DNA of 64,000 bases from Diphasiastrum complanatum (GCA_029204225.1 CM055092.1:75990574-76054573), one strand, 5' to 3'. Positions 10,474-22,447 are shown, numbered from the stretch's first letter. Made by a program: numbers and translations. Notes: generated by a model not told the origin, from the sequence alone.

Positions 10474-10821
10474 TAGGTTTGATTGACTTGAAACTCACAA
10501 AGTTCTCATACTTGCAATGTTTCACTCAAATTTGATTTCTAATCCAACAAATGGACTTATAATCACAGTTCTATCACTCCCTCACGAACCTGGAATGAAG
10601 ATAAGATGAAGTGAAAACTACTTTCAAACAAATCTTGCCAAGAAATGGATTTGATTGTCTCTAGAAACTCACTAAGGTCTCTCTCTTGTAGTTTTTCACT
10701 CAAATTAGATTTCTAATCCAACAAATGGACTTATAATCTCAGTTCTAGCACTCCCTCACAAAGTTGGAATGAAGATAAGATGATGTGAAATCTACTTACA
10801 ATCAAATCTTGTCAATTTTGG
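10474..10821. repeat. Two tandem ~174-bp units in the leader of element F
   Basis: The stretch beginning GATTGACTTGAAACTCAC at about 10478 recurs, with roughly 10-15% differences, from about 10652. Both contain TTCTAATCCAACAAATGGAC, which starts about 174 bp apart. The duplication lies in the untranslated leader between the primer-binding site and gag. Confidence 0.75.
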
Positions 10822-11234
10822 CTATTTTTGGACAATAACATGACTAAATATCCCTCACACTTTTTGATGTACTTTCAAGACCTGTAAAACAAGTTTAGAG
10901 GACCTGATTTCAGCCTAGATTAATCAGACTTCATGATCCTATGTCAAATCTAATCAATGGCACTCAATTTTGGTAGCTTCTTCTAAGATTTCCACCAAAA
11001 ATTACATCAGAAGCTCACAAATTGAATTTTTTTGGATCAAATGAATACCATGCATTAAATTTAGGTCCAGAGGTGCCCACACATGTGGATAGTATGGATT
11101 TGTACCCCTACCAAGTTTGGGATCAAATCTCCTCACCAAAATCAAGATTCTAGCTTGCCCTCTCAATACTAGTTTTTAGCACCAAAACTTGCTAAAAATG
11201 GATTGGCATTAGATCAATGGCTTATGCTCTTGTA

Positions 11235-11250
11235 CTTGGCTCTGATACCA
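11235..11250 (-). promoter_or_regulatory. Primer-binding site of element F
   Basis: On the minus strand TGGTATCAGAGCCAAG follows the LTR end directly, matching plant initiator Met-tRNA priming. Confidence 0.9.
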
Positions 11251-11906
11251 TGTGAAAGTACTGTACTTTAGGACCATAAATGGATCTACAAAAGATCTAC
11301 AAGAGTGATTGGATGCTTGCCTAACAATCTTTCAAAAAACTAGTCATCAAAAAGTTGATCTAGATTGGCAATTTGACAAACAACAAGCATTAACAATTAT
11401 AAGCATTGATAAACATTGAAATCCAAGCCCACACATGTGTACTACAGGCTGTAGTAGGGCCTTCAACCTGAGAAACAAGTAGAAATTTATTTGGTTTCAT
11501 TTGGATCACAAAAACTCAAGGTACATAGTGAACTAGCTTGAGATTGCCAATGAGCTCCAAAAATATTCATCTTCTCACTATGGAGAGAGGGAATACATAG
11601 CAAATTCGACTTCCTTCTTGAAGTTAGGTGGATTTCCAGCATGTAAGAAGGAAGTTAACTCACTCTCCTTGACCTAAAATGAAACCCTAGTCTATTTCCT
11701 AGAGTCATGCTTGGTAGATAGCTAATTGGTCAAATTTTCACCTTAAATCTAGGATTTAGGTCCTATAAACTAGGAATCACTACAAAAATGACATGACCAA
11801 CCCTATGGACTTAACCTAACCTATATTAGGAGTGGATTGCCACGTGGAATATTGGCCTCACATGTGTGGAATCCACTTATGTACAAAATTTACATTATAC
11901 TACACA
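11251..11906 (-). repeat. 5' LTR of element F (reverse strand)
   Basis: The plus-strand left edge TGTGAAAGTACTG abuts the primer-binding site. The right edge is placed at TACTACACA (11906), giving 656 bp, close to the 647-654 bp of the related LTRs. It contains CACATGTG motifs near 11435 and 11860 that resemble the palindrome conserved in the other LTRs. Confidence 0.65.
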
Positions 11907-12240
11907 GTTTTTTTATCAAGCTAGATTTGCCAAATTTTTGGCAATTCTTCATAGTTCAAAAAATTCGAGTCATTGGAAAATTTTGAGTCGTCCAGAAAAT
12001 TTGAGTCATTCAAAAATTCGAGTCTTTCCATAAAAAATCGAGTCATTCCAATTTGGTAAAATTTGTCAAATTGATTTGGTCGAATTTGGCCGATTTGGTC
12101 GAATTGGCCAAATCGATGGGCAATGGAGGCCGATCTAGGTGGCAGTCGATGATTTGGATTATGGCCGATCTCGCACATCTTGCATCGCGAATATCTAACA
12201 TTCCATTTAGAGAATTAAGCCAAGGTCTAGAAGATAGTAA
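11907..12240. repeat. Short degenerate tandem repeats
   Basis: Between 11964 and 12056, about five units of 17-20 bp share the core GAGTCATT or GAGTC followed by AAAATT. Directly after, 12080-12116 holds a second motif, GGTCGAATTTGGCC, repeated with small changes. No protein function is evident. Confidence 0.55.
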
Positions 12241-13074
12241 TTCACCTTAAAATATTTATCATAGAGGATAAATGCATAATCGAACATTTGTATAACCTAT
12301 GCTTTTAAGCATCTTAGCAAAGAAAGGAGAGATGGAGGAGGATGTACATTCAAAGAAGTTTTGAAAATACATTCTAAGCAATACACATCATTTGGATAAA
12401 GATAAAATACATTTTTGAATACTTGTAAATAAAAAAGATTTCAAAACATTGTAGAAATGTCATCACTTAAATCTAATACCATTACCTGGCTATACACTAG
12501 GCTATCTAACATTGCCTCAAAGCCAAACGCATTAATAGTGCTGCTTCCTATAAACATATCTTAAACTACTAAGTAGCAAATCTACATCTAAGAGCAAACA
12601 AAATCTCTATGGAGATGCGGCAATGATGCTCTCTTCACTAATCAAATAACAAATATACAGCTGTTCTGCAAAAGATATGCTCTCCATCACGAAGTAGCTC
12701 TCTTTCTAAACTCCACGAAAAATCGATGATGATCCACCATCAAGTTCACCATCTGCACAAACACACAGGTGGCCAACTATTATTAGATGGCCAACTATTA
12801 TTAGATGTGACAAATCATAACATCAACATTGAACATTGTCAAAAATGATTTATGCAGGACCGAAACATTGTATCACACTACATTCATAAACCCTAATCTA
12901 TGCAATATATTTGGTCAAAATAACAAACGACTCACCAACATTACTGACATAAGGTGCACCTATAGATCCCGACAAACCTTCCTTGCAGACCACTCCCAAA
13001 CTGCGTTTGTTTGTTGTGTGACACGGGCTAGGCTACAGCTTTCACCTAGGACGATGCAAAACCCTCAAATTGGG
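12241..13074. other. AT-rich intergenic sequence
   Basis: No convincing coding frame, LTR edge or structured RNA seen. A 16-bp phrase, GGCCAACTATTATTAG, occurs twice in tandem at about 12770-12805. Confidence 0.4.
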
Positions 13075-13647
13075 ATGGAGCGAGCGACAAGAATAAAGGC
13101 TGAAACAATGCTTGCTCTTTGCAGCAATACCAGTATGGTGACGATAGACCTTTCCAAGCTAAACCTGCTCCAAGGCCAGATGCTAGATAATTTTCGAGTC
13201 GAGTTTCTATAGATGCTCGAAGATGAGAAGGCACTAGTCGAAGAAGAGTTGGCGGAGCTGAAGGAGCTCTCTATTGAAGCCACCCAGACATGCAGCGGGC
13301 CGGACTCTCATGACGAATATTCATAGGCACTATTGAGAATTGATGATCTGACACAGCAACTTGAGTCCGTTCTTGTCTGTTCGGGAGTTGCTGACCATCC
13401 AGAGTATTTTGAGGTAGTAGCAAAGATCAACAAGCTCAAACAAGAGTTGTCTAATCTCAAACAATAGTTGGAAGATTAGAAAATAGCTACCAAGTTACAA
13501 ACTCAAGACATGGCAATAGCAGCTACTCAGTTTAAGCGACCACATCAAAACCAGTCGAAGGTATGTAATGAAAGGTTCAATGCTTTGCTGATCAATTCTG
13601 GAAATGGTGTCCACAAGCCTTTAACATTAAATTACATGGAGTGGTGA
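13075..13647 (+). pseudogene. 190-codon coiled-coil ORF decayed by CAG-to-TAG stops
   Basis: A single frame from ATG GAG CGA GCG reads for 190 codons to TGA, with in-frame TAGs at 13210-13212 and near 13325, 13466 and 13478. Each would restore Gln by one transition. The sequence is helical and charged (DEKALVEEELAELKEL, INKLKQELSNLKQ), then Gln/Asn-rich. Family unknown. It may be a transposon Gag-like protein or a host coiled-coil pseudogene. Confidence 0.4.
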
Positions 13648-14478
13648 TTATATGATGCTACCAGGCACAGTAGGCATTGCCTTCGACGATTGGAAGATAC
13701 CATGGGAAAAGGATGACTTTCTATGGTTATGGGCCTAGTTGTCAGAAAGGATGTCTCTGCTGGGGCATAATTTAGGGGAAATTCAAAGTCGAGCCTTTCA
13801 AATCAGCTGAGTTATACATAGGCTCTTCTGCTATTTATGCCTTAGAATACATTCGTATTAAAGAATATCAGTTTTTGTGAAATGAAGACAATAAGCGATA
13901 ATTTTGGAAGCGAAAGTCGCAGTTCTAGCTGTATAAACCAAAAGACGTTGTGGATATGGGCGCTAAGTTTTTTACATACTCTAAAACTATTTGTGCTCTT
14001 TAACCATAAACTTGGACTTAAGTTGTTGAGGTCGCAATACGATTAACTAATTGTCTGCACGAACTTGAGTACATCGAACATTTCTCGAGTCTCTGCTGAC
14101 AGCTTAATCAGCCAGAGTGTAGTACTTCTGTACTACTCTGATAACATCTCACCTGTAGAACGCATTTCATTCGATTTGAACTGTTGTTCTGAAATTATTA
14201 ACACTACACACCTCCAACACAAGTAATACTGGTTACTTTCTAATGTCTGTTGACAACTAGAATAACTCTCGAATCCACTTCACTCGAAACAAGTCATAAT
14301 TGTACCAAATACATAACTTTCAAATGCTATCCTCTTGGGGTTTGACATTATTTACTACAAAATCTATATTAACTTTTTTGGTATAGTACGACATGCTCTA
14401 TGAACAACCAGACACTATGCAAAGTTGAATATCCTTTGTGAAGTTCTCTCGCATGATTCAAGCAACATTCTTAAAACG
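13648..14478. other. Unassigned sequence
   Basis: Short open stretches follow the coiled-coil frame, but none exceeds about 40 codons without stops and none is recognisable. The final ~150 bp lead into the Helitron fragment. Confidence 0.35.
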
Positions 14479-14904
14479 TTATGCAAATGGATTCACATCC
14501 ATCATCATGCTTTGCAAAAGAGAGAGAACGCCATGCCTAAGATCGAGATTCAGAGATAATCTCTGATCTAATTGCAAACCATCACCATCCATGATGTAGA
14601 TCTGTGAAAATGAAGGTCTATCTAAAGGCAACAGGCTACCAATATGATGATACAACCGGCCAGACACTCTAATATACGCACCGCCTATGAAGTTGGCAGT
14701 GGATCTATCTAGATTCACCCCAAGAGATGCAAAGGCCAAGGAGTTATTATAACTCCGAATGTGTTTTCTAAAATGAGCTCCCACGTCATCAAAAGCTCTG
14801 TACAAATTAAGGAAATAAAGAGGCGGTGACGGCATCAAAGGCAAACACACCTTGTCTTTCAGATATATGTGGTCCAATGCAAACTCCATCATTACTTGAT
14901 GCAA
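14479..14904 (-). pseudogene. Helitron Rep-like N-terminal domain fragment
   Basis: About 141 codons with the signature of the Helitron-like N domain: FRKHIRSYNNSLAFASLGV, a Gly-rich gap, then RLYHHIGSLLP and FSQIYIMD. These are the hallmarks of the region upstream of the Rep HUH nuclease in rolling-circle Helitron transposases. The HUH motif and Pif1 helicase are absent, so this is a captured or truncated piece. It abuts copia integrase sequence on one side. Confidence 0.75.
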
Positions 14905-15411
14905 AGTACTTCATTACCTTCATTGATGAATATTCCAAAAGAACTTTTTTTTATATTATTAAGTAGAAATCGGAGGCTTTCAAAATCTTTTGACAATTTA
15001 AAGAGCGTGCAGAAATGGAAACTGGTAAAAGAATCAAAGCATTGAGGCCTGACAACAAGGGAGAGTACATCTCTTTTGAATCCAAGGAGTATTTCCTTAA
15101 CAAAGGCATTGAACAACAGTTTATTACCTCCTATTCGCCTCAGTCAAATGGACTTGCTAAGAGAAAGATTAGAACCTTAGTCAAATCGGCCAAGTGTATG
15201 CTTGCTCATGCGACACTTCCAAAAGTCTTCTGGGCTGAAGCTGTATCCACTACAACTCATATTCAGAATAGATGTCCGACTAAAGGTCTTCCAGACAAAA
15301 CACCATATGAAGTTTGGATAGGCTCCAAACCATCACTATCGAACCTATGCATTTTTGGATGTATTGCTTATGCACAAATACAACAAGATATCAGGAAGAA
15401 GCTCAACTTCT
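14905..15411 (+). pseudogene. copia integrase core fragment (G1)
   Basis: Starts at FITFIDEYSKRT (about 14910) with stops, then an open part from about 15015 with RPDNKGEYISF (second catalytic Asp), YSPQSNGLAKRK (the usual catalytic Glu is Lys) and FWAEAVSTTTHIQNRCPT. It ends at KKLNF with TAG (15411). The next codons start the protease/pre-integrase of a different copia element, so two copia pieces lie head to tail. The Glu-to-Lys change alone would inactivate it. Confidence 0.8.
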
Positions 15412-15416
15412 AGAGT

Positions 15417-16850
15417 ATCAAATCTATTAATGTGCTTTATGTTCTTGGACTCAAAAAGAGTTTGCTTTCTGTTGGTGTAATAGCAAATCAACATCTTAAG
15501 ATTGAATTTGTCAAGGATGGATGCCTTATGAGGGATATGAACCACAACCATAAAGTGGTGGCAAAGGGTTATAGAGATAGTAACTATGGCCTTTATAAAT
15601 TGGATGCTGCAATACCAGGAGAATATGGTTTGGCTATCTCAACAGCATCTCAATCTGAGTTGTGGCACAGAAGACTTGGTCATTTGAACTATGGGAGCTT
15701 GAGCCTGATGGCGAAGTTGAAGATGGTAATAGGGTTACCGACATTGCAGGATGATCATCATGCAATATGTGAAGGATGCGTCATGGGAAAGCATCACAGG
15801 GAGACATTCAAGAAAGGTGGAGCTGCAAGAGCTAAGAAACCGCTAGAACTCATTCATAGTGACCTGTGCGGCCCAATGAAGACCATGTCGTTGGGGAAAG
15901 TATACTATTTTATGACTTTCATAGATGATTACTCTAGGAGGACGTGGATTTATTTCTTGAAGAAGAAATCTGATGCTTTTGCTTGCTTCAAGGAGTTCAA
16001 GACTTTGGTAGAGAACCAACTGGATGCACATATTAAAGTGCTAAGATCTAACAGAGGGGGCAAATACAAATCAGATCATTTTGAGGACTTTTGCAAAGAA
16101 CACGGCATTAAAAGACAATTCACACAGTCACACATGCCGCATAATAATGGTGTAGCTGAAAGAAAAAATATGACTATTATGGAGAGTGCACGCTCCATGA
16201 TGAAGCAAGTGGGCTTGACAGATTCACTTTGGTCGGAAGCGTGCAATGCGGCAACGTTCTTGCAAAATAGGAGCCCTATAGTTGCGGTTCCAAATGTGAC
16301 TCTCGAAGAAGCATTTACAGGAATAAAGCCAAAAATCGACAACTTTCGTGTCACTGGATGTAAGGCCTATGTACATGTGCCAAAGGAGGTGCAAAAGAAA
16401 CTTGATGCCAAAGCAATCAAGTGTATCTTTGTCGGTTATGATGAGAGGACGAAGGCATATAGGTGTTTTGATCCTGTAATGAACAAGATTCACATTAGCA
16501 AAGATGTGATCTTTGATGAGACGCATAGGTTTGAAGATGAAGACCATGCAAGTGGTGAAAGCATCAAAAGACTTCCACAATTTTGGAGGAAAAAGATGAA
16601 GAAGATGTTCCACAAGATGATGCACGTGAAGATGAGAGTCGAGAGGGCGAGTATGAAAGGACACCACCTATTCAAGAGCCTAGAGGGAGGTACTTGCCAA
16701 TAGGAGCAATAAAGGAGAAACCGGTTGGAAGTAAGAGACATTACTTAGACACTCCTTGGGATACATACTCTCCAGTAGTGTATCACCTAGATCTAAGATA
16801 CCAAAATGGTATGAAAAGATCATGAAGGATGCAAAGCTAAATCAACCAGG
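15417..16850 (+). pseudogene. copia protease end, pre-integrase and integrase (G2)
   Basis: The open frame begins inside the protease C-terminus (YVLGLKKSLLSVGV), continues through the HHCC region (ELWHRRLGHLN, CEGCVMGKHH) and the integrase core: LIHSDLCGPM (first Asp), then RSNRGGKY where the family has D-x-G-G-E, so the second catalytic Asp is Asn, and NNGVAERKN (Glu present). The end reads VGYDERTKAYRCFDP. A frameshift near 16570-16590 leads into the linker before RT. A MITE sits immediately downstream. Confidence 0.8.
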
Positions 16851-17230
16851 ACATTAGAAGAGTTTTGATTTCCAAAAAGACCCTTTAAGAATTCGTGCAA
16901 GATGTCTTTTTTATTATTAAAATATTATAACACTAATTCTTTTGACTTGCCATAACTTTTAAATTGTAGCTCAAAAGTATGTCATCTAACATATCATTGT
17001 TAAGCCCTTGTTGAGCGCTTTTCAATGCACTAAACTCCGCTAAATTCGGACTTACCACTAAAAAGCTATGCCATTTTTAGTATGGAATCAAAATGTGGAC
17101 TCAAAAAGTTACGTTACATAGATTTCAAATTTGAGTGTTTTAATTGGTCCATCTGTAAGAAACATTTGAGAGAAAATATAAAAAGAATCTTTACAAAGGG
17201 TCTTTTTTGGATTTAGAACTCCTCTAATGT
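16851..17230. mobile_element. 380-bp MITE inside copia element G2
   Basis: The left end ACATTAGAAGAG...TCCAAAAAGACCCTTT is mirrored at the right end by AAAGGGTCTTTTTTGGA...CTCCTCTAATGT, giving imperfect terminal inverted repeats of about 45 bp. The interior is AT-rich and non-coding. It splits the copia linker between integrase and RT. A TA target duplication would fit (TA at 16855-16856 and 17225-17226), which would make it Tc1/mariner-like, but the palindromic edges make the boundary ambiguous. Confidence 0.7.
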
Positions 17231-18868
17231 CTAGCACAAAAGGAGAAGTGAGAAGATCAACGTGGGAAAGGAAGTCTCTTGATCGTTATCATGTGAACTA
17301 TGCTCTAATGAGTGACATTTTGAAGTGTCGAGAGCCATTAAGCTTTGATGAGGCAAAAGATTACAAAGAGTGGAAAAGGGCAATGGAAGAGGAGATAGAA
17401 TCCATCCACAGGCATGATACATGGGAGTTGGTTGATCTACCACAAGAAACCCATTGACAACAAATGGGTGTTTAGAACAAAGTTTCATGCAGATGGCACG
17501 ATAGCAAAGCATAAGGCACGCCTAGTAGTGAAGGGTTATGAGCAAAGCAAGGGAATTGACTATGAAGAGACATTTGCTCTAGTGGCTAAGTGGACTATGC
17601 TACACCTTATCATTGCCTTAGCATATCCTTTTGAATGGAAGATCCATCAAATGGATGTGAAGTCCGCATTTTTGAATGGTGAATTAGAGGAAGAAGTTTA
17701 CATGGTCCAACCGCAGGGCTTCATGGCAAAAGAGCAAGAACCGAAGGTATGTAAACTACACAAAGCACTTTATGGCCTTAAGCAAGCACCACACGCATGG
17801 TATGGACGCATTGACAATTACTTTCTTTCTCATGGGTTTGTAAGAACAAATTCAGATCCAAACCTTTATGTTCTTATAAATGATGATAACATTGCCTTGA
17901 TTGTACTTTACATTGATGATATCATTATCACGGGCAATGACAAATACCTCACTCGTTCTATCAAAGCCAACTTATGCAAGCAGTTTGAGATGACAGATTT
18001 AGATCTTATGCACTATTGCTTGGGTGTCGAAGTATGACAAACTGGCAGTGATATCAGGTTATGTCAAAACAAGTATGTGGGCGAGATATTGGAGAGATTT
18101 TACATGACAGAGTGCAAACCTTCCATCACCCCTTGTGAAGCTGGTAAGAAATTATCTCGTATTGATGATAGTGCACATGTTGACGCTACTCTATTTCGTC
18201 AGCTAGTTGGGAGTTTGATATATCTTACGACTACACGTCCTGATATCTGCTATGCTATAAGTTTGATTAGCCAATTCATGTCATCACCCACTATGGACCA
18301 TTGGAAAGCTGCAAAAAGGACTTGAGGTATGTGAAAGGTACACGTTGGCCTAATCTACAAAAGACAAAGTATTTTACCTAAGTTGCAGGGTTATGTTGAC
18401 GCTGATTGGGCATGAAGTATAGATGATAGAAAGTCAACAACAGGTTATGCCTTCAATTTTGGTAGCGATTTTTTTTCATGGTCTAGCAAGAAGCAAGATA
18501 CTATTTCTCTTTCTTCTACAAAAGCCAAATATAAAGCGTTAAGTTTTGCTACCCAGGAAGCTGTTTGGCTACGTAAGTTGTTATGTAAGATTGGCATGAA
18601 GTAGGTAAATCCTACTGTTATTTTCTGTGACAGTCAAAGTGGAATACAATTGGCTAAAAATCCTATCTTTCACGCAAGGACAAAACATATTGAGGTAAAA
18701 TATCACTTTGTGCGTGAGCAGTTACAATCTGAAGATATAAGTTTTGTACATTGTTCTACGTTATTACAAGTTGCTGACATATTTACAAAAGCTTTAAGTA
18801 AAGAAAAGTTTGAGACTTTTAGAGCCAAACTTGGCTTAGATCTGTTATGTAAAAAGCTTTACTTGTAA
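17231..18868 (+). pseudogene. copia reverse transcriptase and RNase H (G2)
   Basis: RT begins in the linker (RRSTWERKSLDRY), shifts frame near 17410-17455, then reads KWVFRTKFHADGTIAKHKAR, QMDVKSAFLNGELEEEVYM and the catalytic box YIDDIIITGN at about 17911. After a stop (18036-18038) it continues to the second palm region (VGSLIYLTTTRPDICYA). RNase H is broken by stops at about 18323 and 18412 but retains SSTKAKYKAL, CDSQSGIQLA and TKHIEVKYHFVREQ. It ends at TAA (18866-18868). Confidence 0.85.
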
Positions 18869-19254
18869 TACTATCATGGAGGTATGTTCCATGAATAGAG
18901 TAAACTCTAAAATAAAAAGAGACGTTGATCATTGAGGGAGAGAGTTAAAATAACAATGATCGACTTATACAGTGCTTTCTTATTTCGACGGCCCCACATG
19001 TGCTTAGTTCTAGAGTTATCGGGCCATCTTTCTTTTACGAGCCCTTTGAGTGCTTTTAAGCAACTTATCTTTGGACTTACTCAGTTAGTTGAATATACAT
19101 TTTGAGGAGAGCAATTCTGTTGTTTTTTCTTGTTGCACTTGATGTTGTGTTGTGGTGATTAATCCGGTTGGGTGTTTAAACTGTGTTTCTTAACTACGAT
19201 ATACTCTGATTTAGTAGAAGATAGAGCTATCAAAGTTTGCTTGCGACTGTTCCA
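18869..19254 (+). repeat. Polypurine tract and probable 3' LTR of G2
   Basis: TGAGGGAGAGAG (18933-18944) is a good copia polypurine tract shortly after the RNase H stop. The LTR should begin near 18945 but lacks a clean TG start, and its right edge is cut by reverse-strand element C at about 19250. No partner LTR exists for comparison. Confidence 0.4.
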
Positions 19255-20620
19255 TTAAATAGGACCATTTTTTAGGAAGAATGTAAATCCAAAAGTAGAT
19301 TTACGAGTGTCTACATTTCTTGTCCAACATCTTTCATCTGAGTAACCACTAAGAATATTGAGTTTGTCATTGTCAATTGTTTCAAAATCACTGCATAAGT
19401 CCATAGTAGCTCGAATATATCTCATAATTCTGATAAGAGCTTTCCAATGTGTTATGCCAAGATTGGTCATAAACTGACTTAAGGAAATGACTGCAAAAGC
19501 TCTGTCTGGTCTGGTATAGATCATCACGAGAAATCCTATTATTGAATGATAAGGATACTCACGCATCTGCTCCTTCTCTTTGATCATCAGAGGACATTGG
19601 TCCTTCGAAAATTTGAGTCCTATGTCCATTGGTGAGTGAGTGAGCTAACTTGCAATTCATCAGATTATATCTAATTAACATATTGTGAATGTATCTTTGT
19701 TGAGTAATGTGAAGGATTTTAGATCATTCATGATCCAATCCACAAAAAGATCTTGGGCTACAAAAGAAGCTACTCTAACAATCTCACCAATGCAACATTG
19801 ATTTATCTTTCTTTATTAGATCGATACTGTCACTGAGAAGCAGTGTGTCATCCACATACAAAGTGATAATAATAAATGAATGCTACACTGACTTGAAGTA
19901 GACATTAGAATATGAAGTGTTTGGTTTATAGCCGTGATCGATAAGAAAAGTGTTGATCCTTTGAAACCATGCTCTAGCAGATTGCTTCAAGCCATAAAAT
20001 GCTTTGTGGAGTTTGCATACATGATTCTTTTGCCTTCGATATTATAACCTTTGGGTTGCATTATATAAATATTTTCTTTGATAACTCCATTAAGATATGA
20101 TATCTGTACATCCATTTGATGTACCTCTAGATCTACTACAACAAGAAATAAAAAGAGAAGTCTGATTGAAAAATGTTTAACTATAGGACTAAAAGTCTCA
20201 GTGTAGTCGATATTATGTACCTGAGAAATATCTCTCACAATAAGTAAAGCCTTTTTTTGATCAATATTTCCATTTGTCTTGTATTTGATTTTGAATATCT
20301 ATTTGCAATCAACTACATTTCTGCTTTCAAGTAATTCGCCAATAGTCCAAGTTTAGTTCTTTATGAGAGATGGATACTCTCTATTCATAGCTTTATTCCA
20401 AAGATCAAAATCAGGCTGACTGAGTGCCTCTTTAAAAATAGTCAGCTCTTGAACAAGATAGGATACAGACTCGTCAGTATACCTTATATGTGGTCTGCGA
20501 TCTCTTGTCGATATTCTAGAAAATGAGCGAAGTTGATTATTATCATCATGTTGTACTTGCTAAGTTGCAACATCATCTTCTTTGGATTTGCTGTTGATAA
20601 GTTGTTTGTCTACTGTAGAT
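19255..20620 (-). pseudogene. copia RT/RNase H remnant of element C
   Basis: Reading minus strand: VHNIDYTETFSPIVKHFSIR and HQMDVQISYLNGVIKENIYI (about 20238-20030), a decayed stretch with an LYVDD-like box near 19850, then SIIGFLVMIYTRPDRAFAV (about 19555) and RNase H start NILSGYSDERCW with KSTFGF (about 19330-19270). Frames shift repeatedly. The 3' end of RNase H and the 3' LTR are missing; the piece stops where the LTR region of element G ends. Confidence 0.75.
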
Positions 20621-20628
20621 GAGCTAGG

Positions 20629-21275
20629 TGTGAAAATTGTCAACATTTCCTTGTCTAGTTTTAGGCCAAAATTGCTAAAAATGGCACATAGTTTAGGATC
20701 TGACTTTTCACACGTGTGAAACAGGTCTAGATATTTTTAGTAAGTGTATTTTTTCAGTATGAAGAAGTGTCAAACTTCAAGACCTTCGAAATGAGTCCAT
20801 TTTCATGTATTTTGGACATATATGCCAATTTTACCTATATAGGGCATATTTTAGGTAAGGAGGGTCTAGAGAGAGGAGAGAGAGTCATCTCTTTCAGCTA
20901 TATATAGCAGGTAGGCCGTGGAGAAACAGGTTGGAGCAGATCCATTGTATTCATTTGCTTAATGAGAGATTTTTCTATTGGGTTCTCCTTCCATTGTTGG
21001 CATTGTGTAGTGATTGAGTTCAAGCTTTGTGTGTATGATCTTAGGTGCTTTCCAAAAGTGGTAGGCTGATGTATTATGGACTGTATAATGCTATTTTGGG
21101 CCGCACTTGATGTTTATGGAAGTTTCCATTTGTGATAAATGCTTTTTGATCAAGTTCTTTGCATTCTAGGTAGCATAGAATGTGTTGCCAATTCCTAGCT
21201 TATGTAGTTTGGAGTGCAAGCATTCAAGCCAATGATCTTGGAGTTTAGATCCACTTAGGATCTGTATTTTTCACA
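20629..21275 (+). repeat. 5' LTR of element B
   Basis: TGTGAAAATTG to TATTTTTCACA, 647 bp. It has a TATA box, TATATATA, at 20899-20906, and the palindrome TTCACACGTGTGAA at 20707-20720 in U3. It differs from the 3' LTR at about 20653 (T versus C) and in the run just before the TATA box (CTTTCAG versus CTCTCAG). Confidence 0.95.
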
Positions 21276-21287
21276 TGGTATCAGAGC
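21276..21287 (+). promoter_or_regulatory. Primer-binding site of element B
   Basis: TGGTATCAGAGC immediately after the LTR; initiator Met-tRNA priming. Confidence 0.95.
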
Positions 21288-22447
21288 TGGTTGGCTTCTA
21301 TTTATAGTAAGTATTCCATTTTTGGTGATATTTGGATGTTTGATCAAGTTCTAGCATGATTTTGCATTGCTTTGTTGATCAAATCTTACTAACCTTTGTT
21401 TTGTGAGTTGAACTTGTGGATCAAAAGCATATTTCAGGTCTATTGAAGATCAGAGGCTGAAAAGAAACTATTTTGGATCAGATCATAACACCTAATCATT
21501 TGTGATTGTGAGGCTTGTGCATATTCAATACTAACAATGTTCTTTTCAATCCTATTGTTGACAATCTCCATTCTTGGATGAACACTCTCCTTAAGTGGAT
21601 GAAACTTCTCCTTAAGTGGATGACAAATGCTCTTTTGAGTGAGTTGTAATTCTCCTAAAGGCTGAGCAAAGCTCCCATTTGGATGAAAGATCCCCTTTTT
21701 TGGGTGAACATATTGTAAGCTCCATTGTGAAGAGCATATTGTAAAGATTGTCATCAATTTTGGCATAATTTTTGGTGTACTTTGTTGAGCATGTAAGTAA
21801 CTCTCCTTATGTTATTTGATTGGAGAATTTGCTGGAAGGTGTTAACCATTATGCAAGTGTGTTTTCAGGTTCTTAACAGGTTGAGGAACATTCTCATGTG
21901 AAGTGATCTTAGATCTACATCTAAACACCAAGATTTGACAAGATAGTGAAGCTAGTCTTGTGATTCACTAAGTGTGCTCATTCATTCACCTCTAAATCTT
22001 GTATTTATCACTTGCTGGAGTTTATAAACTTTTAGAAGTGTGGTTTACATGTGGTTTTACAGGTTGAATCAATATCTTAGTGTGTTGATCATATGTTGAT
22101 CAAGTTTGTTCATTACTAGGTAATCTTGGCATCCTAGTTTTGGGTATTTTCTAAGAATGCAAGTAACTCTTCACACCATAACTTGATTTGGTCACTTGCT
22201 GGAAAGTTTGAGAGCTTAAGAAAGAGTGTGTTCAGGTTGGTTTGATTTTGTAATCCATTCTTAGTGTGTGCAAAGTGTTGCATGTGTTTCAATCTTCCTT
22301 TCTATGCTTGGAAACCATCTAGGTTCAAGATAGAAGTGTTTTAGGGTCCTAAATCTTCATAGATCTCTTTATCTATCATTTGTTGAGAGAAAAGTGAGTG
22401 CTAAGTGCTTTAGGACAGAACCTAAAAGTTGAAGAAACATTAGAATC

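Larger units (their letters stand above)
9390..11906 (-). mobile_element. Element F: 5' half of a reverse-strand Ty1/copia element
   Basis: Read on the minus strand: LTR (11906 to 11251), primer-binding site, leader of about 0.87 kb, gag (10367 to about 9657) and the start of protease (to about 9412). Integrase, RT and the 3' LTR are missing. Gag has a frameshift near the zinc knuckle and the protease active site is mutated, so the copy is dead. Like A, it is truncated soon after Gag. Confidence 0.85.

Noticed and set aside
16076-16667. Reverse-strand open frames across the copia integrase of G2
   Set aside because: They are antisense shadows of the integrase coding sequence and match no known protein.
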